Positions 37,964-49,832 are shown, counted from the stretch's first letter. The stretch: DNA of 64,000 nt from Cedecea neteri NBRC 105707 = ATCC 33855 (GCF_001571265.1 NZ_BCTL01000007.1:124001-188000); one strand, 5' to 3'. Numbers and translations are program-made. Notes: generated from the letters alone by a model not told the origin.

Positions 37964-38764
37964 TTAAGCTTTCGCCAGCTCTTCACAGAGCTGTTTTGCG
38001 GCGAGGATAATACGCGGGCCTGAGCGAGTAAACCAGTCATCATTGACGGCAATAACCGGAACTTTCAACTGATTACTCCAGAACTGTTGTACCGACGGAA
38101 TATTGCTCGCATCGCCAGAAATAATAATAGCCTGCGGTTTGCGCGTCAGCACCTGTTCACGGCTGACCTGTGGCCAGGGTACCCGGCTGTCGGCAAAGAT
38201 ATTTTGCCCGCCGCAAAGTTCAACGACTTCGTTCTGAATGGAATCTTTGCTGGTGGTAAACAGGGGCTGCTGGCTGAACTGCAGGAATACTTTTTTGCTT
38301 TGGCTATGGCCGTAGCGAGATTTTAGCTCGGCAAACTGTCGGGATAACGTGTCAGCCGCCTGGATTGCTTTTTCAGGTGTCGGACTGAACGGCGCGAGCT
38401 GGCGCAGCGCAGCCTCAACGTCAGAGACACTTTTAGGATCCAGCCAGATGACCTTGATCCCCAGCGAAACCAGTTGGTTCACCTGCCTGTCAGGATTACC
38501 GCCGCGCCAGGCCAGTACCGCATCCGGCTTCAGGGCGACGATGCGCTCGAAATTGACGCCTTGCCAGTTAGCTAACTGTTCAATCTGCTTTGCCTGAGGC
38601 GGGTAATCAGAGTAAGCGCTCACCGCAATAGGGGTAATACCGGCGGCGAAGGCCAGTTCGGTATTTGCCGGGGAGAGGGAGATGACCCGGGGCGCCGCAA
38701 ACAGCAGCGCCGGGAGGCAAAGGAGCAGGGCGGTGGCCCCGCGCCAAAGGATGAGCTTAGCCAC
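37964..38764 (-). CDS. btuF: Vitamin B12 periplasmic binding protein
   Basis: A 266-residue binding protein that delivers cobalamin to BtuCD. The signal peptide covers about residues 1-23 (cleavage near LFA-A). The class III fold and the conserved [14 protein letters not shown] and WRGGN regions match E. coli. The start codon is GTG (38764-38762), and it overlaps the end of mtn by 8 bp, so translation is coupled. btuC and btuD are not in this window. Confidence 0.94.
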   Translation of the reverse strand: MAKLILWRGATALLLCLPALLFAAPRVISLSPANTELAFAAGITPIAVSAYSDYPPQAKQIEQLANWQGVNFERIVALKPDAVLAWRGGNPDRQVNQLVSLGIKVIWLDPKSVSDVEAALRQLAPFSPTPEKAIQAADTLSRQFAELKSRYGHSQSKKVFLQFSQQPLFTTSKDSIQNEVVELCGGQNIFADSRVPWPQVSREQVLTRKPQAIIISGDASNIPSVQQFWSNQLKVPVIAVNDDWFTRSGPRIILAAKQLCEELAKA

Positions 38765-39455
38765 AAGCCAGGTGCTGAACCAGTTTTTCCACCATCAGAG
38801 TGGATTGCTTCGCGGCAACGGCCAGGAACTCTTCAAAGCTGAGGTGAGACTGCTGATCGGCTACGTCGGAGATGGCGCGAACCACCACAAATGGCGTATT
38901 GAAGTTATGGCAGACGTGGCCGATAGCTGTTGCTTCCATTTCTACCGCAACGGCCTGCGGGAAGTTGTGGCGAATTTTTGCCAGCGCGACGGAGCCGTTA
39001 ATAAATGCATCGCCGCTGACGATCAGGCCGCGAACCGCGTGCAGATCCAGCTCTTTAATGCAGGTTTCTGCCGCGTCGATAAGCTTTTTGTCGGCAACGA
39101 AAGCCGCCGGGCAGCCCGCCATCTGGCCATACTCGTAACCGAAAGCGGTGACGTCAGCATCGTGATAGCGCACTTCGTCGGATACCACGATATCGCCTAC
39201 TTTCAGCGTTGGCGCCAGGCCACCCGCTGAACCGGTGTTGATGATCACATCTGGCTTGCAGTGTTCCAGCAGCAGAGTAGCACCCATGGCCGCAGAAACT
39301 TTGCCGATGCCGGACTTCAGCAGCGCCACTTCAACGCCGTTCAGCGTCCCGGTATAAATTTCACAACCGGCGATGCTCAGAGTGTGACGGTTTTCGATTT
39401 TGTCACGCAGCAGCGTAACTTCTTCTTCCATTGCACCAATAATGCCTGCTTTCAT
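38757..39455 (-). CDS. mtn: 5'-methylthioadenosine/S-adenosylhomocysteine nucleosidase
   Basis: A 232-residue nucleosidase that splits adenine from MTA, SAH and 5'-deoxyadenosine, feeding methionine and AI-2 metabolism. Catalytic residues are visible: Glu12 (GAMEEEV), Glu174 region ([11 protein letters not shown]) and Asp197 (ISDVAD). The open frame extends to 39668, but ATG 39455 ([12 protein letters not shown]) is the family start. MTA is a by-product of spermidine synthesis, whose usual genes speDE are absent from their normal place in this window. Confidence 0.96.
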   Translation of the reverse strand: MKAGIIGAMEEEVTLLRDKIENRHTLSIAGCEIYTGTLNGVEVALLKSGIGKVSAAMGATLLLEHCKPDVIINTGSAGGLAPTLKVGDIVVSDEVRYHDADVTAFGYEYGQMAGCPAAFVADKKLIDAAETCIKELDLHAVRGLIVSGDAFINGSVALAKIRHNFPQAVAVEMEATAIGHVCHNFNTPFVVVRAISDVADQQSHLSFEEFLAVAAKQSTLMVEKLVQHLACG

Positions 39456-39549
39456 AGAGATACTCGCTAATGTGGTGGAACATGACTCGATTTTCGGGGC
39501 ATAGTCTATCATGGCAAACAGTCTCCTTATCAACGGAACAGGAGTGGGC

Positions 39550-41064
39550 ATGAGCGAAATAGACTTCCGCAAAAAAATTAACTGGCATCGACGCTTCCGC
39601 TCGCCCGAAGGAGAGAAGAGCGAACTGGAGATCCTGCGTATCTTCGAAAGCGACCGCGGCAGGATCATTAATTCTCCCGCAATCCGCCGCCTGCAGCAGA
39701 AAACGCAGGTCTTCCCGCTTGAGCGTAATGCTGCCGTGCGTACTCGTCTTACCCATTCGCTGGAGGTGCAGCAGGTCGGGCGCTACATTGCCAAGGAGAT
39801 CCTCAGCCGCCTGAAGGAGCAGAAGGCGCTGGAGAAATATGGCCTTGATGAGCTGACCGGCCCGTTTGAAAGCATAGTGGAAATGGCCTGCCTGATGCAT
39901 GACATCGGTAATCCGCCGTTCGGTCATTTTGGCGAGTCGGCGATTAACGACTGGTTCCGCCAGCGTCTGCAGCCGAAAGATAGCGGCGGGCAGCCCCACA
40001 GTGACGATCGCTGCAAGGTGGACGTTTTAAGGCTGCGCGAAGGAGAAGAGGGATTAAATACTTTACGCAGCAAAGTGCGTCAGGACTTATGCCATTTTGA
40101 AGGGAATGCGCAAGGTATTCGGCTGGTACACAGCCTGTTGCGGATGAATCTGACCTGGGCGCAGGTTGGCTGTATCCTCAAGTACACCCGCCCGGCCTGG
40201 TTTGCTCAAACGCCGCCGGCCAGCCATGCTTATTTAATGAAAAAACCGGGCTTTTACCTGTCGGAAGAAGGGTATATCGCCCGCCTGCGCAAAGAGCTGG
40301 ATCTTGGCGAATACAGCCGTTTCCCACTCACCTGGATAATGGAAGCGGCGGACGATATTTCTTACTGTGTGGCCGATCTGGAAGATGCCGTCGAAAAACG
40401 TATTTTCAGCGTCGAGCAGCTGTATCAGCATCTTTGCGATTCATGGGGAGAGCAGGCCAAGGGCGATCTCTTTGAGCTGGTGGTGAAAGATGCCTGGGAG
40501 AAATCCCGCACCAACCAAATGCGGCGCAGTGCGGAAGATCAGTTCTTTATGTACCTGCGTGTCAATACGCTAAACAAACTGGCGCCGTATGCCGCCCAGC
40601 GTTTTATCGACAATTTGCCTGAGATTTATTCCGGCGAGTTCAATCATGCGCTGCTGGAGGACGACAGCCCGTTTGCCCGGCTGCTGGAGCTGTATAAGCA
40701 GGTGGCCGTTCGCCAGGTCTTCAGCCATCCGGATATTGAGCAACTGGAACTGCAGGGATACCGGGTTATCAGCGGTTTACTGGATATTTACAGTCCCTTA
40801 CTCGAGCTTTCAACGGAGGACTTCACGGAGCTGGTGAGTAAGGAAAGCCTGCGTCGCCTGCCTATTGAATCACGCCTTTTCCATAAACTTTCGACCAAAC
40901 ATAGGCTTGCCTATGTGGAAGCGGTGAACGCTTTGCATCCGGCAAGTCTTGATTTTTCCGTGTGGGAATACTATTTCCGTGCAAGGCTTATCCAGGATTA
41001 CATCAGTGGAATGACCGATTTATATGCCTGGGATGAGTATCGACGCCTGATGGCGGTGGAGTGA
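39550..41064 (+). CDS. dgt: Deoxyguanosine triphosphate triphosphohydrolase
   Basis: A 504-residue HD-domain enzyme that hydrolyses dGTP to deoxyguanosine and tripolyphosphate. The HD metal site shows as RLTHSLEVQ (first His), [14 protein letters not shown] (His-Asp) and a later Asp in ADDISY. ATG 39550 ([15 protein letters not shown]) has AGGAG at good spacing; earlier codons are ignored. It is divergent from mtn with only 94 bp between, and degP follows. Confidence 0.95.
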   Translation: MSEIDFRKKINWHRRFRSPEGEKSELEILRIFESDRGRIINSPAIRRLQQKTQVFPLERNAAVRTRLTHSLEVQQVGRYIAKEILSRLKEQKALEKYGLDELTGPFESIVEMACLMHDIGNPPFGHFGESAINDWFRQRLQPKDSGGQPHSDDRCKVDVLRLREGEEGLNTLRSKVRQDLCHFEGNAQGIRLVHSLLRMNLTWAQVGCILKYTRPAWFAQTPPASHAYLMKKPGFYLSEEGYIARLRKELDLGEYSRFPLTWIMEAADDISYCVADLEDAVEKRIFSVEQLYQHLCDSWGEQAKGDLFELVVKDAWEKSRTNQMRRSAEDQFFMYLRVNTLNKLAPYAAQRFIDNLPEIYSGEFNHALLEDDSPFARLLELYKQVAVRQVFSHPDIEQLELQGYRVISGLLDIYSPLLELSTEDFTELVSKESLRRLPIESRLFHKLSTKHRLAYVEAVNALHPASLDFSVWEYYFRARLIQDYISGMTDLYAWDEYRRLMAVE

Positions 41065-41080
41065 GGTTTTCGCGAGTTTT

Positions 41081-41155
41081 GTAAAGATGACCAATAAATT
41101 TTTACTTTTTCCATGCACTTAAGCGCTGAACTTAGCGCGTAAACTTCACTCTGAA
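41081..41155 (+). promoter_or_regulatory. degP promoter: CpxR-like element and sigma-E promoter
   Basis: TGAACTT (41127-41133), a 16-bp spacer and TCTGAA (41150-41155) match the sigma-E consensus GGAACTT/TCTGA. A GTAAA element at 41081-41085 followed by an A/T-rich stretch matches the E. coli degP CpxR region. Envelope stress should induce the gene through both pathways. Confidence 0.82.
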
Positions 41156-41205
41156 TGGTGTACCAACACAGCAATTTTGCGTTATTTGAAAGTTGAGATG
41201 ATTCC

Positions 41206-42648
41206 ATGAAAAAAACCACGTTAGCAATGAGTGCGCTGGCTCTTAGTCTGGGTTTGGCGCTGAGTCCGATGTCTGCCTCCGCCGCTGAGACGGCCTCTTC
41301 CGCATCTGCTGCGCAGCCGCTGCCAAGCCTTGCGCCGATGCTGGAGCAGGTAATGCCTTCAGTGGTGAGTATCAACGTTGAAGGGAGCACAACGGTAAAT
41401 ACTCCGCGTATGGGGCGTAATTTCCAGCAATTCTTCGGTGATAACTCGCCATTCTGCCAGGACGGTTCGCCGTTCCAAAGTTCACCTTTCTGTCAGGGCG
41501 GTGGCGCCCAGGGTGGGGGTGACGGCGGCAGCCAACAGCAGAAATTTATGGCCCTGGGTTCTGGCGTCATTATTGACGCAGCGAAAGGCTATGTCGTCAC
41601 CAATAACCACGTGGTGGATAACGCCAGCGTGATCAAAGTTCAATTGAGCGATGGCCGCAAGTTTGACGCCAAAGTGGTGGGTAAAGACCCGCGCTCAGAT
41701 ATTGCGCTTATTCAGCTGCAGGATCCTAAAAACCTGACGGCGATTAAAATTGCCGACTCCGACGCGCTGCGCGTAGGGGATTACACAGTAGCCATTGGTA
41801 ACCCGTATGGCCTGGGCGAAACCGTGACCTCCGGTATCGTTTCTGCGCTGGGCCGTAGCGGCCTGAACGTTGAAAACTACGAGAACTTTATCCAGACCGA
41901 TGCGGCGATTAACCGCGGTAACTCCGGAGGGGCGCTGGTTAACCTGAACGGTGAGCTTATCGGCATCAACACCGCGATTCTGGCACCGGACGGCGGCAAC
42001 ATCGGTATCGGCTTCGCTATTCCGAGCAACATGGTGAAAAACCTGACCGCTCAGATGGTGCAGTACGGCCAGGTTCGTCGCGGCGAGTTGGGGATTATGG
42101 GCACCGAACTCAACTCCGAGCTGGCGAAAGCGATGAAAGTCGACGCTCAGCGTGGCGCGTTTGTCAGCCAGGTCATGCCGAACTCTTCCGCGGCTAAAGC
42201 CGGGATCAAAGCAGGTGATGTGATCACCTCTCTGAACGGGAAGGCGATCAGCAGCTTTGCGGCACTGCGCGCAGAAGTTGGTTCTATGCCGGTGGGCAGC
42301 AAAATCTCTCTGGGCCTGTTGCGTGACGGCAAGCCGGTGACGGTCAGCCTGGAGCTGCAGCAAAGCACTCAGAATCAGGTTGATGCCGCCACTATCTTTA
42401 CCGGTATTGAAGGCGCTGAGATGAGCAATCGAGGCGGAAAAGACCAGAAAGGTGTACAGGTCACCAGCGTGAAGCCAAATACCCCGGCAGCGCGTATTGG
42501 CCTGAAAAAAGGTGACATTATCGTCGGCGTGAACCAACAGGCGGTGAACAATATCGCCGAACTGCGTAAAGTGATGGACAGCAAACCGTCGGTGATGGCG
42601 CTGAGCATTCAGCGTGGTGATTCGCAGATTTACCTGTTGATGCAGTAA
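41206..42648 (+). CDS. degP: Periplasmic serine endoprotease/chaperone DegP
   Basis: A 480-residue HtrA protease that degrades or refolds damaged envelope proteins. Signal peptide residues 1-26 (cleavage near ASA-A). The catalytic triad is visible as His135 (TNNHVV), Asp165 (DPRSDIAL) and Ser240 (GNSGGAL). The LA loop, rich in Gly, Gln, Ser and Phe with a Cys pair, fills about residues 70-110. Two PDZ domains follow (about 285-380 and 390-478). It is a few residues longer than the 474-residue E. coli protein, mainly in the LA loop. Confidence 0.97.
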   Translation: MKKTTLAMSALALSLGLALSPMSASAAETASSASAAQPLPSLAPMLEQVMPSVVSINVEGSTTVNTPRMGRNFQQFFGDNSPFCQDGSPFQSSPFCQGGGAQGGGDGGSQQQKFMALGSGVIIDAAKGYVVTNNHVVDNASVIKVQLSDGRKFDAKVVGKDPRSDIALIQLQDPKNLTAIKIADSDALRVGDYTVAIGNPYGLGETVTSGIVSALGRSGLNVENYENFIQTDAAINRGNSGGALVNLNGELIGINTAILAPDGGNIGIGFAIPSNMVKNLTAQMVQYGQVRRGELGIMGTELNSELAKAMKVDAQRGAFVSQVMPNSSAAKAGIKAGDVITSLNGKAISSFAALRAEVGSMPVGSKISLGLLRDGKPVTVSLELQQSTQNQVDAATIFTGIEGAEMSNRGGKDQKGVQVTSVKPNTPAARIGLKKGDIIVGVNQQAVNNIAELRKVMDSKPSVMALSIQRGDSQIYLLMQ

Positions 42649-42664
42649 TCTTCGTGTAGAGCTG

Positions 42665-42692
42665 AAAAGGGCCGCGTTTGCGGCCCTTTTTT
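42665..42692. terminator. Bidirectional terminator between degP and yaeH
   Basis: An 11-bp perfect stem (42665-42675 with 42680-42690) with a GTTT loop, A-run on one side and T-run on the other. Confidence 0.92.
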
Positions 42693-42705
42693 ATAGGTTA
42701 CTGGA

Positions 42706-43095
42706 CTACTTGTTGCGGGTCAGTTTTTCCAGATCGGATTCAATTTCGCTGATCTTGTTGGTCACAACGGACTCGAGGTGGCGCAGATCGTCGAGGATCT
42801 TACGCTTCAGATCGACTTCGGTGCGATCGCGCTGGCAAAGCTGATCGAGTTCATCGATGACATAGCGCAGGTTGGGGCTGATCTCCTGCACTTCTTTGTA
42901 GCCCTGGCCTACGCCATCGGCCACCACGGTTTTGCGCTGGCGTGGGTATTTAAACTTCACGCTTTTGGCAAAAAACTCGCCCTTATCCTTCTGGAAATAG
43001 ACTTTCAGGATATCGTTGTTGGCTTCCTGCCGGAGGCTGTAACGATCGATTTCATCAGGATTGGTAATACCCAGACTTTTTAAATTATCGTACAT
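42706..43095 (-). CDS. yaeH: UPF0325 family protein YaeH
   Basis: A 129-residue, highly charged cytoplasmic protein, almost identical to E. coli YaeH ([13 protein letters not shown] start). The C-terminal third has a heptad-like pattern ([22 protein letters not shown]) suggesting a coiled coil. Function unknown. In E. coli, cdaR separates it from degP; here the two genes converge directly on one terminator. Confidence 0.94.
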   Translation of the reverse strand: MYDNLKSLGITNPDEIDRYSLRQEANNDILKVYFQKDKGEFFAKSVKFKYPRQRKTVVADGVGQGYKEVQEISPNLRYVIDELDQLCQRDRTEVDLKRKILDDLRHLESVVTNKISEIESDLEKLTRNK

Positions 43096-43167
43096 AAGCG
43101 GTACCCTTCAATATCAATAACCATTAGAGAATTAACGGAAAATTCCTTTTCCGCTAGTGCCAGATGC

Positions 43168-43193
43168 AAAAAAGGCGGGATAACCCGCCTTTT
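43168..43193. terminator. Terminator after dapD
   Basis: AAAAGGCGGG (43170-43179) pairs with CCCGCCTTTT (43184-43193) around ATAA; on the minus strand the arm ends in a T run just past the dapD stop. Confidence 0.9.
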
Positions 43194-43205
43194 GGTGCAA
43201 AAAAC

Positions 43206-44030
43206 TTAGTCGATGGTACGCAGCAGTTCGTTGATGCCCACTTTACCGCGGGTTTTGGCATCCACTTTCTTCACGATCACCGCACAGTACAGGCTGTAAG
43301 AGCCGTCTTTAGAAGGCAGGTTGCCGGAAACGACAACGGAGCCTGCTGGTACACGGCCATAGTGGACTTCACCGGTTTCACGGTCATAGATACGTGTGCT
43401 CTGGCCGATGTAAACGCCCATGGAGATCACGGAACCTTCTTCAACGATAACGCCTTCAACCACTTCAGAACGCGCGCCGATAAAGCAGTTGTCTTCGATG
43501 ATAGTTGGATTGGCCTGCAGCGGCTCCAGCACGCCACCAATACCGACACCGCCGGACAGGTGAACGTTTTTACCGATCTGCGCGCAAGAGCCTACGGTTG
43601 CCCAGGTGTCGACCATGGTACCTTCATCAACATAGGCCCCGATATTGACGTAGGAAGGCATCAGCACGGTATTGCGTGCAATGAAGGCACCCTGGCGAAC
43701 TGCCGCCGGCGGCACAACGCGGAAACCTTCTTTCTGGAAACGCGCTTCGTCGTAGTCGGCGAATTTCATCGGGACTTTATCGAAATAGCGGCTTTCAGCA
43801 CCTTCGATCACTTTGTTGTCGTTAATGCGGAAAGAAAGCAGCACCGCCTTCTTCAGCCACTGGTGGGTGACCCACTGACCATCAATTTTTTCAGCAACGC
43901 GCAGCGCACCGCTGTCGAGCAGGGCAATCACCTGATTTACCGCTTCGCGGGTCACGGTATCAACATTTGCCGGGGTGATCTCGGCGCGACGCTCGAAAGC
44001 GGATTCGATTACATTTTGTAGCTGCTGCAT
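43206..44030 (-). CDS. dapD: Tetrahydrodipicolinate N-succinyltransferase
   Basis: A 274-residue left-handed beta-helix acyltransferase of the succinylase branch of lysine and diaminopimelate synthesis. Hexapeptide repeats fill about residues 110-230 (IARNTVL, VNIGAYV, CAQIGKN, NCFIGAR), and the conserved [17 protein letters not shown] segment is present. ATG 44030 (MQQLQN) is preceded by AGGA on the minus strand and gives the E. coli length. It lies 97 bp downstream of glnD. Confidence 0.97.
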   Translation of the reverse strand: MQQLQNVIESAFERRAEITPANVDTVTREAVNQVIALLDSGALRVAEKIDGQWVTHQWLKKAVLLSFRINDNKVIEGAESRYFDKVPMKFADYDEARFQKEGFRVVPPAAVRQGAFIARNTVLMPSYVNIGAYVDEGTMVDTWATVGSCAQIGKNVHLSGGVGIGGVLEPLQANPTIIEDNCFIGARSEVVEGVIVEEGSVISMGVYIGQSTRIYDRETGEVHYGRVPAGSVVVSGNLPSKDGSYSLYCAVIVKKVDAKTRGKVGINELLRTID

Positions 44031-44071
44031 GATGAACATTTCCTGATTGTGACTTACCTTTCAACTTTTGG

Positions 44072-44094
44072 GCGACAATCAGCTTGACTGTCGC
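44072..44094 (-). other. Hairpin in the glnD-dapD gap / dapD leader
   Basis: GCGACAATC (44072-44080) and GACTGTCGC (44086-44094) form a 9-pair stem (one G-U) with an AGCTT loop. On the minus strand it is followed by AAAAG rather than a T run, so it is not a standard terminator. Confidence 0.45.
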
Positions 44095-44127
44095 TCTCGG
44101 GCTAAAAAGGTAAAAAATAAAAGACCG

Positions 44128-46800
44128 TTATTTATCGTTTGGATTAAGGGCCGCTGTCAACCGTTGCTGCACTTCCTGCTGGAGCACATTATTAAGCGCA
44201 CGCCGGTCTGCGGTCGCGATTATAAATAAATCTTCTACTCGCTCACCAATTGTCGTAATTCTTGCCCCATAGAGCGAAATGCCCAGGTCGGCGAACACTT
44301 CGCCCACCCTGGCCAAAAGGCCTGGCTGATCGAGCGCAATCAGCTCAAGGAACGTTCGCCGGTCGGTATGAGTTGGCAGGAAATTGACTTCGGTATCGAC
44401 GGTAAAGTGGCGCAGTTTTGCCGACTGACGGCGTGGCTGTGGCGGCTGCCAGGTCGTCTGAGTAATTGCCTGTTCGAGACTGTGGCGAATAACATTGTGT
44501 CGGTCAATCGACAGCGGGCTGCCGTCGGGCTCGAGCACGATAAAGGTGTCCATCGCCATGCCGTCGCGGGTCGTGAAGATCTGCGCGTCGTGCACGCTGA
44601 GATTACGGCGATCCAGTTCGGCACAGACGGCGGCAAAAAGATAAGGCCTGTCCGGGCTCCAGATAAAAATCTCCGTGCCACCGCGCGTTGCCTGCGGGCT
44701 AAGCAGGATCATCGGCTGGCTGAGATCGTGCTTCAGCAAATGCCGCGCATGCCACGCAATCTGGTTTGGCGTGTGGCGAACAAAATAGTTCGCCCGGCAG
44801 CGCGCCCAGATGTGGTGCAGGGCTTCCTCATTAATGTTGTCCATCCGCAGCAGCGCAAGCGCCTGAAGCTGGTGGTGGCGAACGCGTTCGCGCATGTCCG
44901 GGCTGTTCTGCATCCCTCGGCGCAGCTGTTTCTCGGTGGCGAAGTACAGTTCACGCAGCAGGCTTTGCTTCCAGCTATTCCACAGCGTTTCGTTGGTCGC
45001 ACAGATATCCGCCACCGTCAGGCAGACCAGATAGCGCAGGCGATTTTCGGTCTGAACCTCTTCGGCAAACTGTTTAATCACTTCAGGATCCTGAATATCA
45101 CGGCGCTGGGCGGTGACGGACATCAACAGATGCTGGCGGACCAGCCACGCAACCAGCTGGGTTTCCCGCGAGTTCAGCCCGTGAAGCTCGGCAAACTTCA
45201 GCACGTCCTGCGCGCCCAGCACGGAATGATCGCCGCCTCGCCCTTTGGCGATATCGTGGAATAGGGCGGCGATTAAAATCAGCTCCGGGTGCGACAGGCG
45301 AGGCCAGAGATCGACGCACAGCGGATGCTTCGAGCGAGTTTCTTCTTTAGCGAAGCTTTCCAGTTTTTGCAGGACGCGGATGGTGTGTTCGTCCACCGTG
45401 TAGGCGTGGAACAGGTCGAACTGCATCTGGCCAACGATGTGCGACCACTGTGGCATATAGGCCCACAGCACGCTATGCCGGTGCATCGGCACCAGCGCAC
45501 GGCTTACCGCGCCTGGGTGACGCAGCATCACGAGGAACAGCTCGCGGGCTTCCGGAATGTAGCAAAGCGGCTGGGTCAGGTGACGGCGGGCGTGGCGTAG
45601 ATGGCGCAGGGTGGTTGAGTAAATGCCGGTGATGTCGCGATTACGCACCATCATGTAGAACATACGCAAGATAGCCTGCGGCTCGCGCATAAACAGGGTT
45701 TCGTCCCGCAGATCGATAAGCGTGCCGCGTAGCTGGAAGTCATCGTCCAGCGGGCGCGGTTTTTCGCTGGCGTCCAGCGCCAGAATGGCTTCGTCGAACA
45801 GCTGCAAAAGCATCTGGTTCAGCTCGCCCACGCGGCGGGTAACGCGGTAGAAATCCTTCATCATGTGCTCGACCGGCTCGTTGCCTTCGCCGCTGTAGTG
45901 CAGGCGCTGGGCTACGCTAAGCTGGCGGTCAAACAGCAGGCGGTTGTCGTAGCGGTTAACCTCGAGGTGCAGAGCAAAGCGAATGCGCCACAGCAAATGC
46001 TGACATTCATCGAGCTCTTTGCGCTCCGCTTCGGTCAGGAAGCCAAAGTCGACCATTTCCCCCATGGAGGTAGCGCCGAAGTGACGGCGGGCCACCCACT
46101 GCAGCGTGTGAATATCGCGCAGGCCGCCGGGGCTGCTTTTGATGTCGGGTTCAAGGTTGTAGCTGGTGCCGTGGTAGCGCTGGTGGCGCTCGTTTTGCTC
46201 TTCAACTTTGGCGGCAAAGAACTTTGCTGATGGCCAGAAGCCTTCGCTGAAGATATGTTTTTGGAGTTCAAGGAACAGAGCTACGTCGCCAATTAACAGG
46301 CGAGACTCGATAAGGTTAGTGGCCACCGTCAGGTCTGATAAGCCTTCCAGCAGGCATTCTTCCAGCGTACGTACGCTGTGGCCGACTTCCAGCTTCACGT
46401 CCCAAAGCAAGGTCAGCAGCTCGCCGATTTTTTGCGCCTGGGCGTCGGTCAGCCGCTTGCGGCTTAGGATCAGCAGATCGATATCCGACAGCGGGTGTAG
46501 CTCGGCGCGACCATAGCCGCCCACGGCAACCAGCGCGGCTTCCGGAACATCGGCAAAGCCGTAAGCTATCCACAGCCGCTGTAGCAGCTGATCGATAAAT
46601 TCGGTGCGGGCTTCAATGAGCCGTTCAGCGGAAATGCCGCTATCGAAGGCCGTGCCCAGCCATTTCTGGAAAGTATCTAAGTGCGACTTGATATCCGCGC
46701 AATTAAGTTCGGCTTCCTGCCAACTGTTTGGATAGTCCGGCTGGCCGGCGATCTCGGGTTCGGTGGTGTTGGCAAACTGCTCTGGCAAAGCTGGACTCAT
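44128..46800 (-). CDS. glnD: PII uridylyltransferase / uridylyl-removing enzyme
   Basis: An 890-residue glutamine sensor that uridylylates PII proteins when nitrogen is scarce and removes UMP when glutamine is high. Domains in order: nucleotidyltransferase with [17 protein letters not shown] near residues 90-110, HD hydrolase with [12 protein letters not shown] near 510, and two C-terminal ACT domains ([13 protein letters not shown] and [14 protein letters not shown]). Length equals E. coli. map lies upstream on the same strand, separated by a terminator. Confidence 0.97.
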   Translation of the reverse strand: MSPALPEQFANTTEPEIAGQPDYPNSWQEAELNCADIKSHLDTFQKWLGTAFDSGISAERLIEARTEFIDQLLQRLWIAYGFADVPEAALVAVGGYGRAELHPLSDIDLLILSRKRLTDAQAQKIGELLTLLWDVKLEVGHSVRTLEECLLEGLSDLTVATNLIESRLLIGDVALFLELQKHIFSEGFWPSAKFFAAKVEEQNERHQRYHGTSYNLEPDIKSSPGGLRDIHTLQWVARRHFGATSMGEMVDFGFLTEAERKELDECQHLLWRIRFALHLEVNRYDNRLLFDRQLSVAQRLHYSGEGNEPVEHMMKDFYRVTRRVGELNQMLLQLFDEAILALDASEKPRPLDDDFQLRGTLIDLRDETLFMREPQAILRMFYMMVRNRDITGIYSTTLRHLRHARRHLTQPLCYIPEARELFLVMLRHPGAVSRALVPMHRHSVLWAYMPQWSHIVGQMQFDLFHAYTVDEHTIRVLQKLESFAKEETRSKHPLCVDLWPRLSHPELILIAALFHDIAKGRGGDHSVLGAQDVLKFAELHGLNSRETQLVAWLVRQHLLMSVTAQRRDIQDPEVIKQFAEEVQTENRLRYLVCLTVADICATNETLWNSWKQSLLRELYFATEKQLRRGMQNSPDMRERVRHHQLQALALLRMDNINEEALHHIWARCRANYFVRHTPNQIAWHARHLLKHDLSQPMILLSPQATRGGTEIFIWSPDRPYLFAAVCAELDRRNLSVHDAQIFTTRDGMAMDTFIVLEPDGSPLSIDRHNVIRHSLEQAITQTTWQPPQPRRQSAKLRHFTVDTEVNFLPTHTDRRTFLELIALDQPGLLARVGEVFADLGISLYGARITTIGERVEDLFIIATADRRALNNVLQQEVQQRLTAALNPNDK

Positions 46801-46814
46801 AGTGCGCTACCCAT

Positions 46815-46840
46815 AAAAAAAGCCGGCTCAGGGCCGGCTT
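46815..46840 (-). terminator. Terminator after map
   Basis: On the minus strand AAGCCGGC (46840-46833) pairs with GCCGGCTT (46827-46820), loop CCTGA, then a T run toward glnD. Confidence 0.88.
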
Positions 46841-46864
46841 AGATTGCTGACTGACGTCAGGGCA

Positions 46865-47659
46865 TCATTCGTTATGCGAAATCACTGCAGGGATGGTGTC
46901 ATCTTTACGCAGGGTCATAATCTCGCAGCCGTTCTCCGTCACCACAATAGTATGCTCGTATTGAGCAGACAAGCTGCGATCTTTGGTTTTCACCGTCCAG
47001 CCGTCTTTCATGGTGCGAATGCGGTAATCACCGGCGTTGACCATAGGTTCGATGGTGAAGGTCATGCCTGGCTGAAGCACTACGCCGCCGTCATCTGCGT
47101 CGTAGTGAAGAACCTGTGGTTCTTCATGGAACACGCGGCCAATGCCGTGACCGCAGTACTCGCGCACAACGGAGAAACCTTCAGCTTCAACGAACTTCTG
47201 GATAGCCGCGCCAAGGGTGCGCAGACGGATGCCCGGCTTCACCATGCGCAGAGCCAGATAAAGGCTTTCCTGGGTGATACGGCACAGGCGTTCGCCAAGA
47301 ATCGTTGGGTTACCTACGATGAACATCTTTGAGGTGTCGCCGTGGTATTCGTCTTTAATAACGGTAACGTCGATGTTGACGATATCGCCGTCTTTCAGCA
47401 CTTTTTCATCGTCCGGAATGCCATGGCAAACCACTTCGTTGATAGAGATACAGACGGATTTTGGGAAGCCGTGATAGCCCAGGCAAGCGGAGATAGCCTG
47501 CTGTTCATTCACGATGTAATCATTACAGATGCGATCCAGCTCGCCGGTGGTGATACCCGGTTTTACGTGGGATTCGATCATTTCCAGCACTTCGGCAGCC
47601 AGGCGGCCAGCGACGCGCATTTTTTCGATTTCTTCAGGTGTCTTAATTGAGATAGCCAT
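46865..47659 (-). CDS. map: Methionine aminopeptidase type I
   Basis: A 264-residue metalloenzyme that removes the initiator Met. All five metal ligands can be placed: Asp97 and Asp108 (NIDVTVIKDEYHGD), His171 (GHGIG), Glu204 (TIEPMV) and Glu235 (YEHTIVV). The sequence GIGRVFHEEP replaces GIGQGFHEEP of E. coli, keeping the substrate His. It is divergent from rpsB, with which it shares a 313-bp upstream gap. Confidence 0.97.
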   Translation of the reverse strand: MAISIKTPEEIEKMRVAGRLAAEVLEMIESHVKPGITTGELDRICNDYIVNEQQAISACLGYHGFPKSVCISINEVVCHGIPDDEKVLKDGDIVNIDVTVIKDEYHGDTSKMFIVGNPTILGERLCRITQESLYLALRMVKPGIRLRTLGAAIQKFVEAEGFSVVREYCGHGIGRVFHEEPQVLHYDADDGGVVLQPGMTFTIEPMVNAGDYRIRTMKDGWTVKTKDRSLSAQYEHTIVVTENGCEIMTLRKDDTIPAVISHNE

Positions 47660-47782
47660 ATCAGATCCGCAGATGTCGATAACGTCGACATGAAATGAGC
47701 AGGGGAGTTGCTGTAATGGTATCAGGGGGGGCGTCTCCCTGCAAAATTGAGAATCATCGAGTGCGCATCACGGCAACAACTA

Positions 47783-47812
47783 TTGGAGTCTGAGCGCCGT
47801 TTATGGTATAAA
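47783..47812 (+). promoter_or_regulatory. rpsB-tsf promoter with GC-rich discriminator
   Basis: TTGGAG (47783-47788), an 18-bp spacer, and extended -10 TATAAA (47807-47812) are followed directly by GCGCGCC. This GC-rich discriminator is typical of ppGpp/DksA-sensitive ribosomal promoters. The bases from 47660 to 47782 contain no gene. Confidence 0.75.
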
Positions 47813-47818
47813 GCGCGC

Positions 47819-48698
<880 letters not shown>

Positions 48699-48750
48699 TA
48701 AGGCACGCTCGCTAGAGCCCTTATTTAACCAGGTAGTATCTCGTTTGGTT

Positions 48751-48775
48751 AGGGGCCTTTTTATGGCCCCTTTTT
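48751..48775 (+). terminator. Partial terminator between rpsB and tsf
   Basis: AGGGGCC (48751-48757) pairs with GGCCCCT (48765-48771), followed by a T run; in E. coli only part of the transcripts stop here, so tsf is made in lower amount. Confidence 0.85.
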
Positions 48776-48833
48776 CACTTTTAAGCCCGTCTGGCCACCG
48801 TGTCGGGCAGGCCACATCTCCGAGGATTTTAGA

Positions 48834-49685
48834 ATGGCTGAAATTACCGCATCCCTGGTAAAAGAGCTGCGTGAGCGTACTGGCGCTGGCATGATGGATT
48901 GTAAAAAAGCGCTGACCGAAGCCAACGGCGACATCGAGCTGGCAATCGAGAACATGCGTAAATCCGGTGCGATCAAAGCAGCTAAAAAAGCAGGCAACGT
49001 TGCTGCTGACGGCGTGATCATCACTAAGATCGACGGCAACTATGGCGTGATCCTGGAAGTTAACTGCCAGACCGACTTCGTTGCTAAAGACGGCGGTTTC
49101 CAGGCGTTTGCTAATAAAGTTCTGGATGCAGCAGTTGCTGGCAAAATCACCGACGTTGAAGTTCTGAAAGCGCAGTTCGAAGAAGAGCGCGTTGCACTGG
49201 TTGCTAAAATCGGTGAGAACATCAACATCCGTCGCGTTTCTTCCCTGGAAGGCGAAGTTCTGGGTTCTTACCAGCACGGCGCACGTATCGGTGTTCTGGT
49301 TGCGGCTAAAGGCGCTGATGAAGAGCTGGTTAAACAGCTGGCAATGCACATCGCTGCAAGCAAGCCTGAGTTCGTTAAGCCTGAAGACGTTTCTGCAGAA
49401 GTTGTAGAGAAAGAATACCAGGTTCAGCTGGACATCGCGATGCAGTCCGGTAAACCAAAAGAAATCGCAGAGAAAATGGTTGAAGGCCGCATGAAGAAAT
49501 TCACCGGTGAAGTTTCTCTGACTGGTCAGCCGTTCGTGATGGACCCAAGCAAAACTGTTGCTCAGCTGCTGAAAGAGCATAACGCTGACGTGACTAACTT
49601 CATCCGCTTCGAAGTGGGTGAAGGTATCGAGAAAGTTGAGACTGACTTTGCAGCAGAAGTTGCTGCTATGTCCAAGCAGTCTTAA
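48834..49685 (+). CDS. tsf: Elongation factor Ts
   Basis: A 283-residue guanine-nucleotide exchange factor that releases GDP from EF-Tu. The N-terminal UBA-like domain with [15 protein letters not shown] and the conserved TDFVAKD motif (Asp-Phe pair acting on EF-Tu, near residue 80) are visible. Coupled with rpsB in one operon. GAGGA precedes the ATG. Confidence 0.98.
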   Translation: MAEITASLVKELRERTGAGMMDCKKALTEANGDIELAIENMRKSGAIKAAKKAGNVAADGVIITKIDGNYGVILEVNCQTDFVAKDGGFQAFANKVLDAAVAGKITDVEVLKAQFEEERVALVAKIGENINIRRVSSLEGEVLGSYQHGARIGVLVAAKGADEELVKQLAMHIAASKPEFVKPEDVSAEVVEKEYQVQLDIAMQSGKPKEIAEKMVEGRMKKFTGEVSLTGQPFVMDPSKTVAQLLKEHNADVTNFIRFEVGEGIEKVETDFAAEVAAMSKQS

Positions 49686-49692
49686 TGGTTTA

Positions 49693-49723
49693 AAAGGAAC
49701 CGCCAACCGGCGGTTCCTTTTTA
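49693..49723 (+). terminator. Terminator after tsf
   Basis: A perfect 12-bp stem (49693-49704 with 49709-49720) around AACC, followed by Ts. Confidence 0.92.
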
Positions 49724-49832
49724 TCCAGCTTTACAGTTTCAGAGCGCTCCGTTAGGCGAGCGGGCTGAAATGCGACAGAATGTCGCCAGAATTAACCATC
49801 CCCCATTCGTTGACTGTTCTCAGGAAAGAAAC

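Noticed and set aside
39456-39668. N-terminal extension of mtn (71 extra residues)
   Set aside because: It overlaps the start of divergent dgt and is absent from the family; ATG 39455 has the canonical sequence.
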